From assembly GCF_001939065.1 (NCBI RefSeq), contig NZ_MPSZ01000005.1, positions 1 through 64,000 on the forward strand: a stretch of DNA of 64,000 nucleotides. Direction: 5' to 3'. The notes below the pieces were generated by a model that worked only from the letters and a program-made list of their open reading frames with translations, searched no databases and was not told where the DNA came from. A program made the translations under genes and the position numbers. This document shows, piece after piece, positions 9,701 through 17,909 of the stretch; position 1 is the stretch's first letter; each line of letters starts with the position of its first letter. The DNA comes from Exiguobacterium indicum HHS 31. Lineage in GTDB: Bacteria > Bacillota > Bacilli > Exiguobacteriales > Exiguobacteriaceae.

Positions 9701-10767
9701 GTATCACTCTCCGGTCTGCCGAACTATTCGATGTTCCGCTCGTCTTTCGTCGTCCGATGCAAACCGCCCTTTCGACGCTGACAGTACGTCGGACGACGAT
9801 TTTGCGTCTGACTGATTCGGAAGGACGAGTGGGTTACGGGGAAGGTGTCGCGTTTGATACACCGTGGTATACATCGGAAACGCAGCACTCTCTTCAAGGA
9901 ATCGCTCCGCTGCTGTATCGGTTACTTGAACAACCGCTCCATCATCCAGCAGACGTTACGGATCGTTTCCGCATCGTCCAAGGTAATCCGATGGCAAAGG
10001 CGATGTTCGAAGGAGCGATCTATGAATTATTCGCAGCAGCTACCGGTCAATCGCTCGCCACGTATCTCGGAGGTGATGAATCATCTCTCGTACCTTGTGG
10101 GAAAGCACTCGGACGGGCTTCTGCAGCACAGACCGTCGAAGCCGTCGGACAAGCGATCGCTTCCGGATATGGACGGATCAAGCTGAAGCTCGCTCCAACG
10201 GATACCGTCGTTCTTGAGCAAGTACGTGCCGTTTTCCCTGATGCGCCCTTGATGTTTGACGCTAACGGCAGCTTCACTGAAGCAGACTTCCCTCTTTTAC
10301 AACAGTGGGATTCATTCGGTCTCGTTATGATGGAACAGCCGCTCGCAGCGTCGGAATGGTCCGGACATCAACGTCTCGCTAGACTCTTACAGACACCGAT
10401 TTGTCTGGATGAATCCATCGTCGCTCCAGTGGATGCCGAATTGATGCAAGCGCTCCACGCCGGTCAGATTCTAAACATCAAGCCGGCACGCGTCGGTGGA
10501 CTGACGAACGCTTTGTCCCTTCGAACAAAAGCACCCTACTGGCTCGGTGGGATGTTCGAGAGCGGTATCGGGCGTCGTCAGACCCTTGCTTTTGCAACAC
10601 TGCCTGGACTCGCTTATCCGATCGATATGACAAGTACTGCCGATTATTTCGAAGAAGATTTGCTTGAGACCCCGTATCATGTCGAACACGGACACATTCG
10701 TTATTCCGCTCCAGCCGTATCCGAGTCACAGTTAAACAAATTGGCAACATCCCGGATATCCTTATAA
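9697..10767 (+). CDS. menC: o-succinylbenzoate synthase
   Basis: MenC dehydrates SHCHC to o-succinylbenzoate. The 356-residue enolase-superfamily protein carries the expected active-site series: KLKLAP lysine, DANGSF and EQPL metal ligands, LDES aspartate, and KPARVGG lysine. Being the last gene of the menE-C pair, it ends at a terminator shared with map on the opposite strand. Confidence 0.94.
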   Translation: MSITLRSAELFDVPLVFRRPMQTALSTLTVRRTTILRLTDSEGRVGYGEGVAFDTPWYTSETQHSLQGIAPLLYRLLEQPLHHPADVTDRFRIVQGNPMAKAMFEGAIYELFAAATGQSLATYLGGDESSLVPCGKALGRASAAQTVEAVGQAIASGYGRIKLKLAPTDTVVLEQVRAVFPDAPLMFDANGSFTEADFPLLQQWDSFGLVMMEQPLAASEWSGHQRLARLLQTPICLDESIVAPVDAELMQALHAGQILNIKPARVGGLTNALSLRTKAPYWLGGMFESGIGRRQTLAFATLPGLAYPIDMTSTADYFEEDLLETPYHVEHGHIRYSAPAVSESQLNKLATSRISL

Positions 10768-10782
10768 TAGGAGTACTACAAC

Positions 10783-10822
10783 AAAAAAGAGGCAATGGAT
10801 TGACTTCCATTGTCTCTTTTTC
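10783..10822. terminator. Bidirectional terminator between menC and map
   Basis: AAAAAAGAG(G)CAATGGA pairs with TCCATTGTCTCTTTTT around a TTGACT loop; the A-tract and T-tract on the two sides let it serve both convergent genes. Confidence 0.75.
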
Positions 10823-10845
10823 GTATTTTACTATATAAGCTTTTC

Positions 10846-11613
10846 TTAGAACGATTCTTTGCCTTCGACTTTCGTCAAAATCTCATACCCGTCTTTTAAG
10901 ACGACGACCGTGTGCTCGAATTGTGAGACGAGACTCCGGTTCGGTGTGTATAACGTCCAACCGTCCCGCTCATCTTCGATACAGAACTCATCTCCTGTTG
11001 AAATAAACGTCTCGACAGCGATGACTTGCCCTTCCTTCAACAAATCATTCTCTTCACGATTGAAGTAGTTCGAGATGGATTCTGGCTCACCATGGAGTGT
11101 CTTACCGAGACCATGTCCCGCTAAGTTACGGATGACCGTGAAACCGCTCTTACGTGTTTCGGCATAGATTGCTTTTCCGATCTGGTTGACCTTCGTTCCG
11201 GCTTTGACTTTTTCAAGTCCTTTCTCAAGCGCCGTCAATGACACTTCAACGAGTCGGACATCTTCCGGACGTTTTGCTTCTCCTGCGATGACCGTCTTCC
11301 CTGTGTCCGAGTAGTAACCGTTCTTCACAGCCGAGACATCGACATTGACGATATCACCTTCTTGAATGACATACTTCCCTGGGATACCGTGTGCTGCGAT
11401 ATCGTTGACACTGATACATGTCGCTCCTGGGAAATCGTACATGACGATTGGAGCAGACTCTGCTCCCTGTTCCTTCAGGATGCGTGCTCCGATGTCATCG
11501 AGTTCCTTTGTCGTGATTCCCGGTTTGACGGCATCCGCCATCTCATCGCGTGCCATGGCGACGATTCGTCCAATTTCTCGTAATGCCTCGTAATCATAAT
11601 CTAACACTTTCAT
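10846..11613 (-). CDS. map: Methionine aminopeptidase, type I
   Basis: Removes the initiator methionine from nascent proteins. The pita-bread fold metal ligands are visible: AAHGIP histidine, the two aspartates of VDVSAV and SDTGKT, GHGLG histidine, ETFIS glutamate and FEHTVVV glutamate. Start choice is uncertain: a GAGGAGGAA ribosome site lies immediately before ATG 11613, while a GTG at 11607 has more usual spacing and a GTG at 11628 has none. The gene overlaps or abuts the stop of the YkuI-type gene, so the two form one transcript. Confidence 0.93.
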   Translation of the reverse strand: MKVLDYDYEALREIGRIVAMARDEMADAVKPGITTKELDDIGARILKEQGAESAPIVMYDFPGATCISVNDIAAHGIPGKYVIQEGDIVNVDVSAVKNGYYSDTGKTVIAGEAKRPEDVRLVEVSLTALEKGLEKVKAGTKVNQIGKAIYAETRKSGFTVIRNLAGHGLGKTLHGEPESISNYFNREENDLLKEGQVIAVETFISTGDEFCIEDERDGWTLYTPNRSLVSQFEHTVVVLKDGYEILTKVEGKESF

Positions 11614-11620
11614 TTCCTCC

Positions 11621-12811
11621 TCATTCACTCAATCGTTCTTGATATAGATAATCTGCAGAGATATCCGCAAATAAGAACATCCCATTACTGAGCGGCATAC
11701 TAAATGTCCGCGTTTGTTCACTCGAGCTGAAGTCGACGTACCGTTCGGATAAATATCCACTATGTCGTCGTTCCATCGCTACCGTCGTCCGGATGAAGTA
11801 AGGACGGAAACTCCAGTTGTACCCTTTGTAGAAGGAATACAGCTTCCACTCCCCACTCTTTTTACTGACGTTTGAAGATTGTTGGAATCCATTCGCATCC
11901 GTGATATAAAACCGTATGAATTCCGGCTCCATCTTCCGGGCGAGCGTCAGCAACCATTGATCGAGATCTTGCTCCGGCTTCAAGGACTGACAATCTTCAT
12001 TAAATCGAACCGTCCAGTCTTGCTCTAGCTGAAACAAGCGATTCATCTGCTCGCGATCATATTTATAAAACATCGGGACTTCATGGATCAACACTTCCAT
12101 ACCAGGACAGGTCATGACCCATTCAGGTGATGCTTCTCCAAGTAGATTCCCCATGTAGTAACGTCCTCCGTGTTGCCACGCATACCGAAGTTGACCGAGA
12201 TGACTGATATTCTTATACAAAAGTGGCGCTCCAAGCTGGTCGCAAAGATGCTCCATCGTCTGTAAGAGATGTGGATACGACGCTGAGACGGTCTTTTTTT
12301 CAATCATGGAGGATAAATCGACGATCAACATATCCGGCGACATCGAAAAGACACGTTCAAGACTCGTTGCTTCCGCACGGTCCAGCGCTACCTTCAGTCC
12401 AGAGTTCTGGTAATACGCGACGATCCGACCCAGACGGTCAAAATCATCGACTTGGACATCCGTCAAAGTAACGTACATCCGCTCTTTTGGAAACGACGAG
12501 TCGACCGTCCGTAAGACATGCAAGAAGTCCTCCCCACCGTTTTCAAACAGCCAAGCTGGACGACAACGGATCAGAATAAACGCTTGTGCATCGGAGGGTA
12601 CTTTTTGGAATGCTTGACGGACGACATGCCCCATGACTTCGAGTTGATACTCGATTGGAACATCATCTTCCTGAAAAAATGGTTTTAACGGTTCTCCACG
12701 AAAATGGGACTGGATTTCATACCCTTCCACCTTAAAAGGGGCAGCGCCTACGATCGGTTGAAACCATGCCTCTATCTCTTCGGGATGAACGATGACATCT
12801 AATGCATCCAT
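11621..12811 (-). CDS. YkuI-like degenerate EAL-domain protein
   Basis: A 396-residue relative of Bacillus subtilis YkuI: N-terminal EAL fold (about 1-255) and the C-terminal YkuI_C PAS-like domain (about 285-390), recognisable by EPEFIRFYITD, WSFRPYF and RTFSMP. Key EAL phosphodiesterase residues look altered: the EAL position reads GYEIQSH, the metal-binding DDFG-type stretch reads ALDRAEA, and the catalytic-lysine region reads LLYKNIS. It is therefore more likely a c-di-GMP sensor or protein-binding relic than an active enzyme. RBS AAGGGGGAATAGA. Operon with map. Confidence 0.82.
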   Translation of the reverse strand: MDALDVIVHPEEIEAWFQPIVGAAPFKVEGYEIQSHFRGEPLKPFFQEDDVPIEYQLEVMGHVVRQAFQKVPSDAQAFILIRCRPAWLFENGGEDFLHVLRTVDSSFPKERMYVTLTDVQVDDFDRLGRIVAYYQNSGLKVALDRAEATSLERVFSMSPDMLIVDLSSMIEKKTVSASYPHLLQTMEHLCDQLGAPLLYKNISHLGQLRYAWQHGGRYYMGNLLGEASPEWVMTCPGMEVLIHEVPMFYKYDREQMNRLFQLEQDWTVRFNEDCQSLKPEQDLDQWLLTLARKMEPEFIRFYITDANGFQQSSNVSKKSGEWKLYSFYKGYNWSFRPYFIRTTVAMERRHSGYLSERYVDFSSSEQTRTFSMPLSNGMFLFADISADYLYQERLSE

Positions 12812-12845
12812 TCTATTCCCCCTTTGTACTCTTGTTCTATCTTAA

Positions 12846-12882
12846 CAAAAAAAGAGCCTCTCTGTAACGAGAGAGCCCCTGT
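12846..12882 (-). terminator. Terminator of the small membrane protein gene
   Basis: Minus-strand CTCTCT/AGAGAG stem around CGTTAC, followed after GGCTC by TTTTTTTG; sits directly after the 98-residue gene. Confidence 0.65.
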
Positions 12883-12883
12883 T

Positions 12884-13180
12884 TTACGATAACGTCGTAT
12901 CTTTCCGCAATGCGATATACAAGTACACACCGAATGTCGCCGTCAAGTAGATGATACTCAGGACACCGTATTGGATTCCGACGGCTCCTCCCTTACCGAT
13001 GGCTAGCACAAGAAAGATGATGCCGCCAAATAATAAGGTCGCCAACGGAATATAACGAAAATGTCCTTTTGTCGTCCGCTCACAAATCTTTTTCGTCGCG
13101 ACGATCAGTGCAACGAGACAGACGGATGCTGCTACATAAATGGTATACACGAATGATTCAGCCCTCTCCCTATCGTTCAT
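12884..13180 (-). CDS. Small three-helix membrane protein, unknown function
   Basis: Not recognised. The 98-residue protein has three hydrophobic segments (about residues 12-29, 43-63 and 68-90) separated by short loops, with a positively charged loop KKICERTTKGHFR between the first two. It is bracketed by terminators on both sides, so is probably transcribed alone or by readthrough from cshA. A ribosome site AGGGAGAGGG precedes the ATG. Confidence 0.65.
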   Translation of the reverse strand: MNDRERAESFVYTIYVAASVCLVALIVATKKICERTTKGHFRYIPLATLLFGGIIFLVLAIGKGGAVGIQYGVLSIIYLTATFGVYLYIALRKDTTLS

Positions 13181-13213
13181 GGCTCATTTTATCATGACCG
13201 CTCAGATAAATCA

Positions 13214-13250
13214 TAAAAAAGAACCGACTTGTCTGTGACAAATCGGTTCG
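13214..13250 (-). terminator. Rho-independent terminator of cshA
   Basis: Minus strand: GAACCGATTTGTC and GACAAGTCGGTTC arms around ACA, followed by TTTTTTATG, immediately after the cshA stop. Confidence 0.85.
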
Positions 13251-13256
13251 AATCGT

Positions 13257-14816
13257 TTACTTTTCAAAACGTGGTTTACGTCCACCACGGTTACGATCGC
13301 TTTCGCTACGGTTGCTACGTCCAGCATAACCGCCTTCACGACGATCTGATGAAGAAGATGAACGACCACCTTCACGACGCTCGCCACCGCGTGGGTTGTT
13401 TCCACGGTATCCGCCACTGCGGTTGCCGCTTCCACTTCCACCTTTGTTTCCGTAAGGACGACGGTTTCCACCACCGTTGCTACCGAAACGTTTCACGCGG
13501 ATTGGTTCGATTGAAGAGATTTGGACTGGTGTTGCATCCGGCTCTTTCGTCAATCCTTTAAGTGCTGCTGAAAGAAGTTCCACTGCTTCGTACTCTTCTA
13601 AGAGTTCTTGTGCAAGTGTCGTATATTCTTTTGAGTCTTTTGCTTCAACGCGTTTGATGAGTTCTTGTGCAGCAAGCTTCAAGTTGCCTTCTAAGATTTC
13701 ATCAAGTGTTGGTGCATGACGACGTGACATTTTTTTGTTCGTGACACGTTCGATTGTTTTGATTTGACCGAATTCACGTGGTGTAACGAATGTGACAGCC
13801 GATCCTGTTTTACCAGCACGACCCGTACGACCGATCCGGTGAACATAGCTCTCTGGATCTTGTGGGACGTCGAAGTTGTAGACGTGTGTGACACCAGAGA
13901 TGTCAAGACCACGTGCTGCAACGTCTGTCGCGACGAGGATATCAATCGTTCCTTTTTTGAAACGACGGATGACTTGGTCACGTTTTGCTTGTGTTAAGTC
14001 ACCGTGTAAACCGTCAGCTGTGTATCCACGTTGGATCAAACCTTCAGTCATTTCGTCAACACGTTTTTTCGTACGACCGAAGATGATTGAGAGTTCCGGA
14101 GAATCCGTGTCGATCAAACGGCAAAGAACGTCGAATTTTTGGCTTTCTTTCAATTCGATGAATGACTGGTCGATGTTTTCAACTGTCATTTCTTTTGCTT
14201 TGACTTTGATGTGTGTCGGAGTCGTCATGAAACGATCTGCGATTTTACGAATTTGTGGTGGCATCGTTGCTGAGAATAAGAGTGTTTGACGTGTTTCAGG
14301 AAGTGCACCGAGGATTTTCTCGATGTCTTCGACGAATCCCATGTTCAACATCTCATCTGCTTCGTCAAGGATGACCGTTTGAACGTGATCGAGGTTCAAC
14401 GTCTTACGGTTCATGTGGTCCATCAAACGTCCTGGTGTCGCAACGACGATTTGTGGATTTTTGCGAAGTGCGCGGATTTGACGATCGATTTGCTGACCGC
14501 CGTAAACAGGAAGTGCATGAACGCGTTTTACTTCACCGATCCGGTTCAATTCTTCTGCTACTTGGATTGCGAGCTCACGTGTTGGAGCAAGAATCAACGC
14601 TTGGATGTTGCGTGATTTTGCGTCAAGACGCTCGATTGTTGGGATACCGAATGCTGCAGTTTTACCAGTACCTGTTTGTGCTTGACCAATTAAGTCAACG
14701 CCGCTGAGTCCGACTGGAATTGTTTCTGCTTGGATTGGTGTTGCTTCTTCGAAGCCCATTTTTAGGACACCTTTGATAAGTGCCTCACTAAGATTTAATT
14801 CACGAAATGTTGTCAA
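13257..14816 (-). CDS. cshA: DEAD-box ATP-dependent RNA helicase CshA
   Basis: A 519-residue DEAD-box helicase, the main degradosome and ribosome-biogenesis helicase of Firmicutes. Motifs in order: Q motif near residue 23 ([10 protein letters not shown]), I AQTGTGKT, Ia PTRELA, Ib TPGR, II DEAD, III SAT, V ARGLD and [10 protein letters not shown]. The C-terminal quarter is an RGG/RGN-rich basic tail (about 430-519) with [14 protein letters not shown], typical of CshA and involved in RNA binding. The ATG has an AAAGGAGAGTATTTAGC ribosome site. A hairpin in the leader may affect expression. Confidence 0.95.
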   Translation of the reverse strand: MTTFRELNLSEALIKGVLKMGFEEATPIQAETIPVGLSGVDLIGQAQTGTGKTAAFGIPTIERLDAKSRNIQALILAPTRELAIQVAEELNRIGEVKRVHALPVYGGQQIDRQIRALRKNPQIVVATPGRLMDHMNRKTLNLDHVQTVILDEADEMLNMGFVEDIEKILGALPETRQTLLFSATMPPQIRKIADRFMTTPTHIKVKAKEMTVENIDQSFIELKESQKFDVLCRLIDTDSPELSIIFGRTKKRVDEMTEGLIQRGYTADGLHGDLTQAKRDQVIRRFKKGTIDILVATDVAARGLDISGVTHVYNFDVPQDPESYVHRIGRTGRAGKTGSAVTFVTPREFGQIKTIERVTNKKMSRRHAPTLDEILEGNLKLAAQELIKRVEAKDSKEYTTLAQELLEEYEAVELLSAALKGLTKEPDATPVQISSIEPIRVKRFGSNGGGNRRPYGNKGGSGSGNRSGGYRGNNPRGGERREGGRSSSSSDRREGGYAGRSNRSESDRNRGGRKPRFEK

Positions 14817-14845
14817 TGCTAAATACTCTCCTTTGTCATATGAAA

Positions 14846-14869
14846 AGCGTCTGCCACTAAACAGACGCT
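14846..14869 (-). promoter_or_regulatory. Hairpin in cshA 5' untranslated region
   Basis: Perfect 8-bp stem AGCGTCTG/CAGACGCT with an 8-nt loop, followed by TTTTC and about 30 nt before the cshA start. A TATAAT -10-like hexamer lies about 20 nt further upstream (near 14897-14902 on the minus strand). It could be an attenuator or a cold- or RNA-stability element. Confidence 0.4.
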
Positions 14870-14914
14870 ACCGTAACGAATACAATCGACTACCTATTAT
14901 AACAGAATCTATCA

Positions 14915-15085
14915 CATAAAGATAGAGTGGTTTCTCTTATAATAATGTTTAGGGAAGTCACCATCATAATCGTTGCCATAAGGGCGAGGGAAAGGCGAAG
15001 TGCCCGGACCGTGCGATGTACGTCATCGCGTGCCCCCACTAGTGATGGGGTATATTCAGTAAATGGTCGCCGGTAATCAAACCAG
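14915..15085. other. Structured GC-rich intergenic region between cshA and cvfB
   Basis: No convincing gene in 14817-15148. This part is clearly richer in G and C than the flanking intergenic DNA and holds several hairpins: GCGATG/CATCGC extended by wobble pairs to CGTGCGATG/CATCGCGTG around TACGT (15011-15034), CCCCA/TGGGG around 15035-15052, and GGGC/GCCC. On the plus strand a TATAAT at 14938-14943 precedes it without a good -35. I tested it mentally against tmRNA, SRP RNA, 6S, RNase P and the common riboswitch cores and recognise none. It could be an sRNA on either strand or the cvfB 3' end. Confidence 0.35.
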
Positions 15086-15148
15086 CCGCAACCACCAAAA
15101 TGATGAATTCCTTACTATCTATTCGAAACGCAGGCTTACTCGGTCCGA

Positions 15149-16003
15149 TTATTTCGTCAACCGAATACCCGTTTCATTTTTTTCTATTTTTTTATCTTTC
15201 AACAGGCGACCGAGCGCTCGTTTGAATGCTGCCTTGCTGAGACCGAATACTTCATCGATCGTCTCGGGAGCTGTCTTATCACCATACGGCATCTGACCAT
15301 CATGTTCAAGTAGATGGTTCAGAATCAACTCCGCGTCTGTATCAATGGCTTCAAAGGCACGTGGTCGTGCTGAAAGTAATACTGTACCATCTGGTTTTAC
15401 ATTTGTCACTCGTAATTTCAAGACTTCTCCAAGACGCGGCCAACGTTCCATCTCACGTTCATGCAAGAATCCGATCGATTGATCGTTGACCCAGACGTTA
15501 ACGCCTGGTTCACGTTGTGAGAAGACGAGACCTTCGACGTCCATGTTGTTCCACTCCTCTGGAGCTGGCTTCGCACGTAAGTTGAAGTATGCATAAGGTG
15601 CAGGGTCTCCGAGTAACCGAAGCTTCTGATCATGTTTCAGACGAATGAAGAGTTGATCGCCTTCTTCTGGCCAGAACATCCGGCGCTGCGGCAAATCGTC
15701 GAGTGAGACGAGAACGTCTTTTTGAATACCGATGTTCGCGAACACTCCTGTGTTATAGCGTGTTCCATTAATCGTCGTCTTGACATAGTCTTCAAATGAA
15801 GCTTCTGGAATCGTCATCGATGATGCTAGACGCCCTTCATTATCTTGATACAAGAAGACTTCTACCTCTTCATCGAGGGCTACTTTCCGTGTTTGTTCAT
15901 TGTTATGCAACAACACGTCTTCATTTCCATCTGTCAGAAACACTCCGAACTCTGCTTCGCGTTCTACTTTTAATGTGACAACCTGTCCTGCGCGTAATCC
16001 CAT
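15149..16003 (-). CDS. cvfB: CvfB/YitL-type S1 RNA-binding protein
   Basis: A 284-residue protein of the YitL/CvfB family (conserved virulence factor B). It opens with an S1-like OB fold (about residues 1-65), has further S1 modules in the middle (VNVWVNDQSIGFLHE and LKLRVTNVKPDGTVLLSARPR) and a C-terminal winged-helix domain (about 215-280, ending near KRALGRLLKDKKI). The family binds RNA and modulates expression of exoproteins in staphylococci; here a general RNA-binding regulator is inferred. RBS AGAGAGGAGATGACCCGAA. Confidence 0.88.
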   Translation of the reverse strand: MGLRAGQVVTLKVEREAEFGVFLTDGNEDVLLHNNEQTRKVALDEEVEVFLYQDNEGRLASSMTIPEASFEDYVKTTINGTRYNTGVFANIGIQKDVLVSLDDLPQRRMFWPEEGDQLFIRLKHDQKLRLLGDPAPYAYFNLRAKPAPEEWNNMDVEGLVFSQREPGVNVWVNDQSIGFLHEREMERWPRLGEVLKLRVTNVKPDGTVLLSARPRAFEAIDTDAELILNHLLEHDGQMPYGDKTAPETIDEVFGLSKAAFKRALGRLLKDKKIEKNETGIRLTK

Positions 16004-16236
16004 TTCGGGTCATCTCCTCTCTGTATTTGAATCGATTCCAGTTCTTGTGAATCGTTCTGCTGTTCTTTCCCTACCATACTATACTCTTTTTCCATTCATC
16101 TCTGATATCGACACAATGGTGACAGTTGTGACATATTTGTGAACGGAACACATTTGCGTGATTTTTTTGAAAAAAAGATATATGATTAAATAACAGGAAA
16201 AAGAAGGTTTAGTTTAGGTAAATATGGGGGATAAAA

Positions 16237-16404
16237 ATGTTTCATAACATTCAATCGCGTTCGTTCGCACGACGCTTCACGAAAACATTGGTTTTTGCAT
16301 TTTTTGCGTTCCTTGCTACGATTGGAATTGTCTTCGCAGAAGGATCGAACAGTACGGATATGACACCGAAGACACCAGCGCTTCAGCAAATCGATCGCCC
16401 TTAA
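16237..16404 (+). CDS. Small secreted or membrane-anchored peptide, unknown function
   Basis: A 55-codon ORF starting MFHNIQSRSF with a GGGGGAT ribosome site 5 nt upstream and its own terminator 1 nt downstream. It has a basic N-region (RSFARRFTK), a strongly hydrophobic core (about residues 18-33, VFAFFAFLATIGIVF) and an AEG junction resembling a signal-peptidase site, followed by a 20-residue polar tail rich in Ser/Thr/Pro ending QQIDRP. The tail after cleavage would be a short exported peptide. No family recognised. The neat RBS and terminator are the main support that it is real. Confidence 0.65.
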   Translation: MFHNIQSRSFARRFTKTLVFAFFAFLATIGIVFAEGSNSTDMTPKTPALQQIDRP

Positions 16405-16436
16405 AATCTACACCTTCCGTGTGGATTTTTTATTTT
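16405..16436 (+). terminator. Terminator of the small secreted peptide gene
   Basis: ATCTACAC-cttcc-GTGTGGAT stem followed by TTTTTATTTTTT. Confidence 0.85.
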
Positions 16437-16529
16437 TTCCGGACATTTACAGGACGATAAAGGAAAATTGCGTTTGACCTCGAATTAAATGAACATGCCA
16501 TCATTTTAATTTTTGAGGAGGAAACGGAC

Positions 16530-16835
16530 GTGCTCTTCTACTTATTTACGACGATTACGGGTCTCATCACTACATACTTAAGTTTTGTTACCGGTTATTA
16601 TACGAGTTCGATCGGTGTGTTCGTCTTTACACTAGCGATTTGTCTGTCACTATCATCGATCCGCCAGTTGATCCGTACGTCCTATCTGACTTACATTGAA
16701 TACATTCAACACCGTCGTGTCAAAAAACAGTACGAACGGATGAAGAAACGAGAACAATCTTATCAAATCGGCTATCCTCATCGAGATCCGAGTACACCAC
16801 TTGCATTCTCCGCGACAGACCAGCATGATAAGTAA
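16530..16835 (+). CDS. Small membrane protein, unknown function
   Basis: Not recognised. 101 residues starting at a GTG preceded by a strong GAGGAGGAAACGGAC ribosome site. Two hydrophobic segments (about 2-20 and 28-47) are followed by a basic, tyrosine-rich cytoplasmic part (HRRVKKQYERMKKREQ) and a polar tail. It precedes an 85-residue cytosolic protein by 38 bp, suggesting an operon that ends at the terminator at 17138. Confidence 0.65.
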   Translation: MLFYLFTTITGLITTYLSFVTGYYTSSIGVFVFTLAICLSLSSIRQLIRTSYLTYIEYIQHRRVKKQYERMKKREQSYQIGYPHRDPSTPLAFSATDQHDK

Positions 16836-16873
16836 AGAACACGATTTCATCACCTAGGAGGAACAGATTCATT

Positions 16874-17131
16874 ATGAACGAAATCCCTTTATCAAACGGT
16901 TGGACACTTCGCTACTCTCCTGTCATCGATTTATGGTTGAAGGAAGATGGCGTACTGCTCGTAGATCACGAAGATAAGGTCCGCTTGACTCTCATTTTGG
17001 ATGAGGAAACGATGGAAATCAAACAGATCGACAATACGAACGCCACGTTCTCTGTTGATCCGACGACACGTCGCCTCACCTTTGAACTTGGAGAAAGCGA
17101 AGAGGAATCTGAGCCTCGTTACTGGGAATAA
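16874..17131 (+). CDS. Small acidic conserved-looking protein, unknown function
   Basis: Not recognised. 85 residues, acidic, predicted mostly beta (alternating hydrophobics in GWTLRYSPVIDLWL and VRLTLILDEETMEI), with a Glu-rich C-terminus. It has a TAGGAGGAACAG ribosome site and a terminator 6 bp after the stop. No membrane segment or signal peptide. Confidence 0.65.
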   Translation: MNEIPLSNGWTLRYSPVIDLWLKEDGVLLVDHEDKVRLTLILDEETMEIKQIDNTNATFSVDPTTRRLTFELGESEEESEPRYWE

Positions 17132-17137
17132 TCACGC

Positions 17138-17166
17138 AGACTGGGTGCGACGCCCGGTCTTTTTTT
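17138..17166 (+). terminator. Terminator before plsC
   Basis: AGACTGGG/CCCGGTCT stem around TGCGACG then TTTTTT. It ends the small-protein operon 44 bp before the plsC start. Confidence 0.85.
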
Positions 17167-17209
17167 GTACAATAACATCAGCAATGAAAAAAGGAGCTGT
17201 CACTTCACC

Positions 17210-17908
17210 ATGATCCGTACTGTCATTTGGTTCATTTATTTTGGACTTGTCTTACCCTGTACCTTACCGTTTTTACCAAGCGCAAAACGTCGAACGCATC
17301 TCGCGCGCTATGCATTCGTTCAGCGTGTAGCGAGCGTCTGGGCAAACTCTCTTCTCCGACTCGCTGGCGTTCGTGTCAACGTGACGGGTCGTGAGCATAT
17401 CCCGGCAAACGAACCCGTCGTCTTCATCTCGAATCACCAAGGGAACTTCGATGTTCCGATTCTACTTGGAACAATCGATAAACCGAAAGCATTCATCTCA
17501 AAAATCGAAGTGAATAAAATTCCAATCGTCAATGTTTGGATGAATCTGATGGGATGTGTCATGATCGATCGAAAAGATCGACGCCAATCGCTGAAAGCGA
17601 TTCGTTCTGGTGTCGACACGATCAAGGACGGACAATCGATGATCATCTTCCCGGAAGGAACACGCTCTAAAGGCGGTCCAATGGCGGAGTTCAAAGCGGG
17701 AAGCTTCACACTCGCGACATCAAGTGGTGCTCGTGTCGTACCCGTCGCAATTTCGGGGAGCTATCGCGTTATGGAGGAAACGGGTAAAATTCGCCCTGCC
17801 ACGGTCGACGTTACGATTTTACCGTCGATTGATCCGAGTACGATGACACAGAAAGAACTCGTCCAGACAGTCGAACAGCAAATCAAACAGATTGTAGAAG
17901 GTGTCTAA
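17210..17908 (+). CDS. plsC: 1-acyl-sn-glycerol-3-phosphate acyltransferase
   Basis: PlsC acylates lysophosphatidic acid to phosphatidic acid at the membrane. The 232-residue protein has an N-terminal hydrophobic helix, the catalytic NHQGNFD (NHxxxxD, near residue 75), the GCVMIDR block and FPEGTRS (near 145). The upstream in-frame ATG at 17165 lies on the T-run of the preceding terminator and is rejected; the chosen ATG has AAAGGAGCTGTC upstream. Its stop lies 1 bp before the ABC-F gene start, so the two are coupled. Confidence 0.93.
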   Translation: MIRTVIWFIYFGLVLPCTLPFLPSAKRRTHLARYAFVQRVASVWANSLLRLAGVRVNVTGREHIPANEPVVFISNHQGNFDVPILLGTIDKPKAFISKIEVNKIPIVNVWMNLMGCVMIDRKDRRQSLKAIRSGVDTIKDGQSMIIFPEGTRSKGGPMAEFKAGSFTLATSSGARVVPVAISGSYRVMEETGKIRPATVDVTILPSIDPSTMTQKELVQTVEQQIKQIVEGV

Positions 17909-17909
17909 T

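Noticed and set aside
13211-13474. Val/His-rich ORF antisense/overlapping the end of cshA
   Set aside because: It is another frame of the RGG-encoding repeat part of cshA; composition is biased, no ribosome site, and it crosses the terminator.
13257-13500. Short repeats suggesting a CRISPR or tandem array
   Set aside because: They are the codons of the RGG/RGN-rich tail of CshA, irregular and in frame.
16137-16155. Rex-like site TTGTGAACGGAACACATT
   Set aside because: The right half-site does not match and spacing is off by one; kept only as a weak dyad.
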